This document shows positions 5,267 to 6,467 of a stretch of DNA of 6,467 bases, piece by piece. Below the pieces are notes generated by a model. The model was not told the origin of the DNA. It saw only the letters and a list, made by a program, of their open reading frames with translations, and did no database searches. The DNA is from Faecalibacterium sp. Lineage in GTDB: Bacteria > Bacillota > Clostridia > Oscillospirales > Ruminococcaceae. Position 1 is the stretch's first letter; every line of letters begins with the position of its first letter. Location: assembly GCA_020025795.1 (NCBI GenBank), contig JAHHRK010000085.1, positions 1 to 6,467 on the forward strand, in the 5' to 3' direction. The translations under genes and the position numbers were made by a program.

Positions 5267-6124
5267 ATGATTTGGATACTTTTGACGATATGCATTGTTC
5301 TGGTGCTTGGTTATGTGCTGCTGCTGCGCGGTCGAGTGAAAAATCCAGACTGTCAAAAATTTGATGGCTGGCTGTATGCCCATCGCGGCTGCTTCAACAT
5401 GGCCGGAGAAGAAAAAATTCCGGAAAATAGCCGTGCTGCATTCCGTCGTGCCGTAGAAAAAGGTGTGGGCGTGGAGTTGGATGTACATCTGCTGGCAGAT
5501 GGCGGCCTGGCCGTCATTCATGACAGCAACCTGAAACGTGTCACTGGCCGCGAAGGCACGGTAGAGGATTTGACCACAGACCAGCTGGCAGAGTATCATC
5601 TGCTGGGCACCGAGGAAACCATTCCTACGTTCCAGGATGTTCTGGAGATTTTTCAGGGTACGACCCCGATTATTATTGAGCTGAAAACCTATCGCCGTAA
5701 CGAAGCTGCTTTGTGCCAGGCTGTGTGTGAGGCGGTCAAGGACTATCAGGGTCTGTACTGCATGGAGAGCTTTGACCCGTCTGTTGTGCGCTGGCTGCGC
5801 AAAAACCGGCCGGAAATCGTGCGCGGTCAGCTGTCCGAAAATATGTTCAAAACCAAAAAACAGACCAAAATGAACGGCTTTATGGCATTCGGCGGTACAT
5901 ATCTGCTGCTGAATCCGCTGACCCGCCCCGACTTTATTGCGTATCGTTATGCGGACCGGAGCAATCTTTCCAACCAGATTTGCCTGAATGTATGGGGAAT
6001 GCGCGGTGTCAGCTGGACGCTGCGCAGCCAGGAAGAATTGGACACTGCCCGGCGGGAAGATTTGTGGCCGATTTACGAAGGCTTTGAACCAGATGTGGAA
6101 GGCTTTGATACCGAAGAAGCATGA
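5267..6124 (+). CDS. Membrane-anchored glycerophosphodiester phosphodiesterase
   Basis: GDPD enzymes hydrolyse glycerophosphodiesters to glycerol 3-phosphate and an alcohol. From ATG 5267 the protein has 285 residues. Residues 2-20 are a single hydrophobic segment followed by RGRVK, so it is probably an N-terminal anchor or uncleaved signal. The TIM-barrel domain starts at LYAHRG (His39-Arg40) and continues with IPENS (Glu53) and ELDVHL (Glu70, Asp72). VIHDSNLKRVTG contains His85-Asp86 and IIELK contains Glu138 and Lys140. These cover the two catalytic histidines and the metal ligands. WTLRSQEEL near the C-terminus matches the family's last barrel strand. Which side of the membrane the domain faces cannot be fixed from sequence alone; the basic residues after the helix favour a cytoplasmic domain. 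The gene is 17 bp upstream of the Nudix gene and divergent from proC. The substrate is unknown: UgpQ/GlpQ-type lipid headgroups or a wall polymer are possible. Confidence 0.9.
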   Translation: MIWILLTICIVLVLGYVLLLRGRVKNPDCQKFDGWLYAHRGCFNMAGEEKIPENSRAAFRRAVEKGVGVELDVHLLADGGLAVIHDSNLKRVTGREGTVEDLTTDQLAEYHLLGTEETIPTFQDVLEIFQGTTPIIIELKTYRRNEAALCQAVCEAVKDYQGLYCMESFDPSVVRWLRKNRPEIVRGQLSENMFKTKKQTKMNGFMAFGGTYLLLNPLTRPDFIAYRYADRSNLSNQICLNVWGMRGVSWTLRSQEELDTARREDLWPIYEGFEPDVEGFDTEEA

Positions 6125-6141
6125 GAAGAAAGGCGGACACC

Positions 6142-6467
6142 ATGTACAAAAACACGACGCTCTGTTATCTGGAACAGGACGGCTGCTGGCTGATGATGCA
6201 CCGCATCAAAAAGAAAAACGATGTCAACCAAGATAAATGGGTTGGCGTTGGCGGCAAGTTTGAACCGGGTGAAAGCCCGGAAGATTGCCTTGTACGTGAG
6301 GTGTGCGAAGAAACGGGTCTGCATTTGACGGATTACAAATTCCGCGGTGTGGTGACCTTTGTATCCGACCAGTGGGAAGCCGAGTATATGCATTTGTTTT
6401 CTGCCACGGGCTGGACGGGTGAGATGATCGACGGCGATGCCTGCGTGGAAGGAAAACTGGAATGGGT
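6142..6467 (+). CDS. Nudix hydrolase, 8-oxo-dGTP diphosphatase-like (C-terminus cut by window edge)
   Basis: Nudix enzymes cleave nucleoside diphosphate-X substrates; MutT/MTH1-type members remove oxidised nucleotides such as 8-oxo-dGTP. 108 residues are visible. The Nudix box is exact: Gly38, five residues, Glu44, seven residues, then REVCEETGL (52-60), with Glu56 and Glu57 as likely metal ligands. The opening MYKNTTLCYLEQDGCWLMMH and the segment DKWVGVGGKFEPGE resemble MTH1-like clostridial '8-oxo-dGTP diphosphatase' proteins. Substrate specificity is inferred from this resemblance only. ATG 6142 is preceded by AAAGGCGG (6129-6136), 5 bases away. The gap to the GDPD stop is 17 bp with no terminator, so the two genes are probably cotranscribed. 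Confidence 0.93.
   Translation, partial: MYKNTTLCYLEQDGCWLMMHRIKKKNDVNQDKWVGVGGKFEPGESPEDCLVREVCEETGLHLTDYKFRGVVTFVSDQWEAEYMHLFSATGWTGEMIDGDACVEGKLEW

Noticed and set aside
5152..5364. 70-codon plus-strand frame after the micro-ORF
   Set aside because: It is out of frame with the GDPD gene it overlaps, spans that gene's promoter and start, and has no recognisable content.

Overview
This window looks like ordinary chromosome from a Gram-positive Clostridia-type bacterium. The evidence is moderate GC, A/G-rich Shine-Dalgarno sites, consensus housekeeping promoters, and Firmicute-like versions of tsaE, tsaB, rpiB, upp, mgsA and a MTH1-like Nudix protein. Protein flavour suggests a gut Oscillospiraceae/Ruminococcaceae relative of Faecalibacterium, Gemmiger or Subdoligranulum. 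That placement is an inference and was not tested by any search. No rRNA, tRNA, CRISPR array, insertion sequence, phage gene or plasmid function was seen.

Layout: (1) Positions 1-2149, minus strand, hold one compact operon read as tsaE, tsaB, rpiB, upp. It joins two t6A tRNA-modification genes, overlapping by 4 bp, to a pentose-phosphate isomerase and the uracil salvage enzyme; upp is cut by the left edge. A well-formed promoter lies just upstream of tsaE. (2) A divergent intergenic region (2150-2300) also carries a 7-bp dyad in front of a plus-strand SEDS glycosyltransferase gene, probably rodA. (3) rodA converges on a minus-strand methylglyoxal synthase-like gene, with a strong bidirectional terminator at 3534-3576 between them. 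(4) The mgsA-like gene has its own consensus promoter. Upstream of it lies minus-strand proC, the last step of proline synthesis. (5) Divergently from proC, a membrane-anchored glycerophosphodiester phosphodiesterase gene and a Nudix hydrolase gene (cut by the right edge) form a plus-strand operon.

The genes do not form one pathway. They are housekeeping modules: tRNA modification and nucleotide/pentose metabolism, wall synthesis, proline synthesis, and lipid-headgroup turnover with nucleotide clean-up. The most notable observation is that the methylglyoxal synthase homologue keeps the fold and phosphate-binding motifs but lacks three residues that are catalytic in E. coli MgsA (equivalents of Asp71, His98 and Asp101). 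It may therefore be a pseudoenzyme or have another activity. The SEDS protein also departs from the family signature around its retained catalytic Asp. I found no convincing new multi-gene system.
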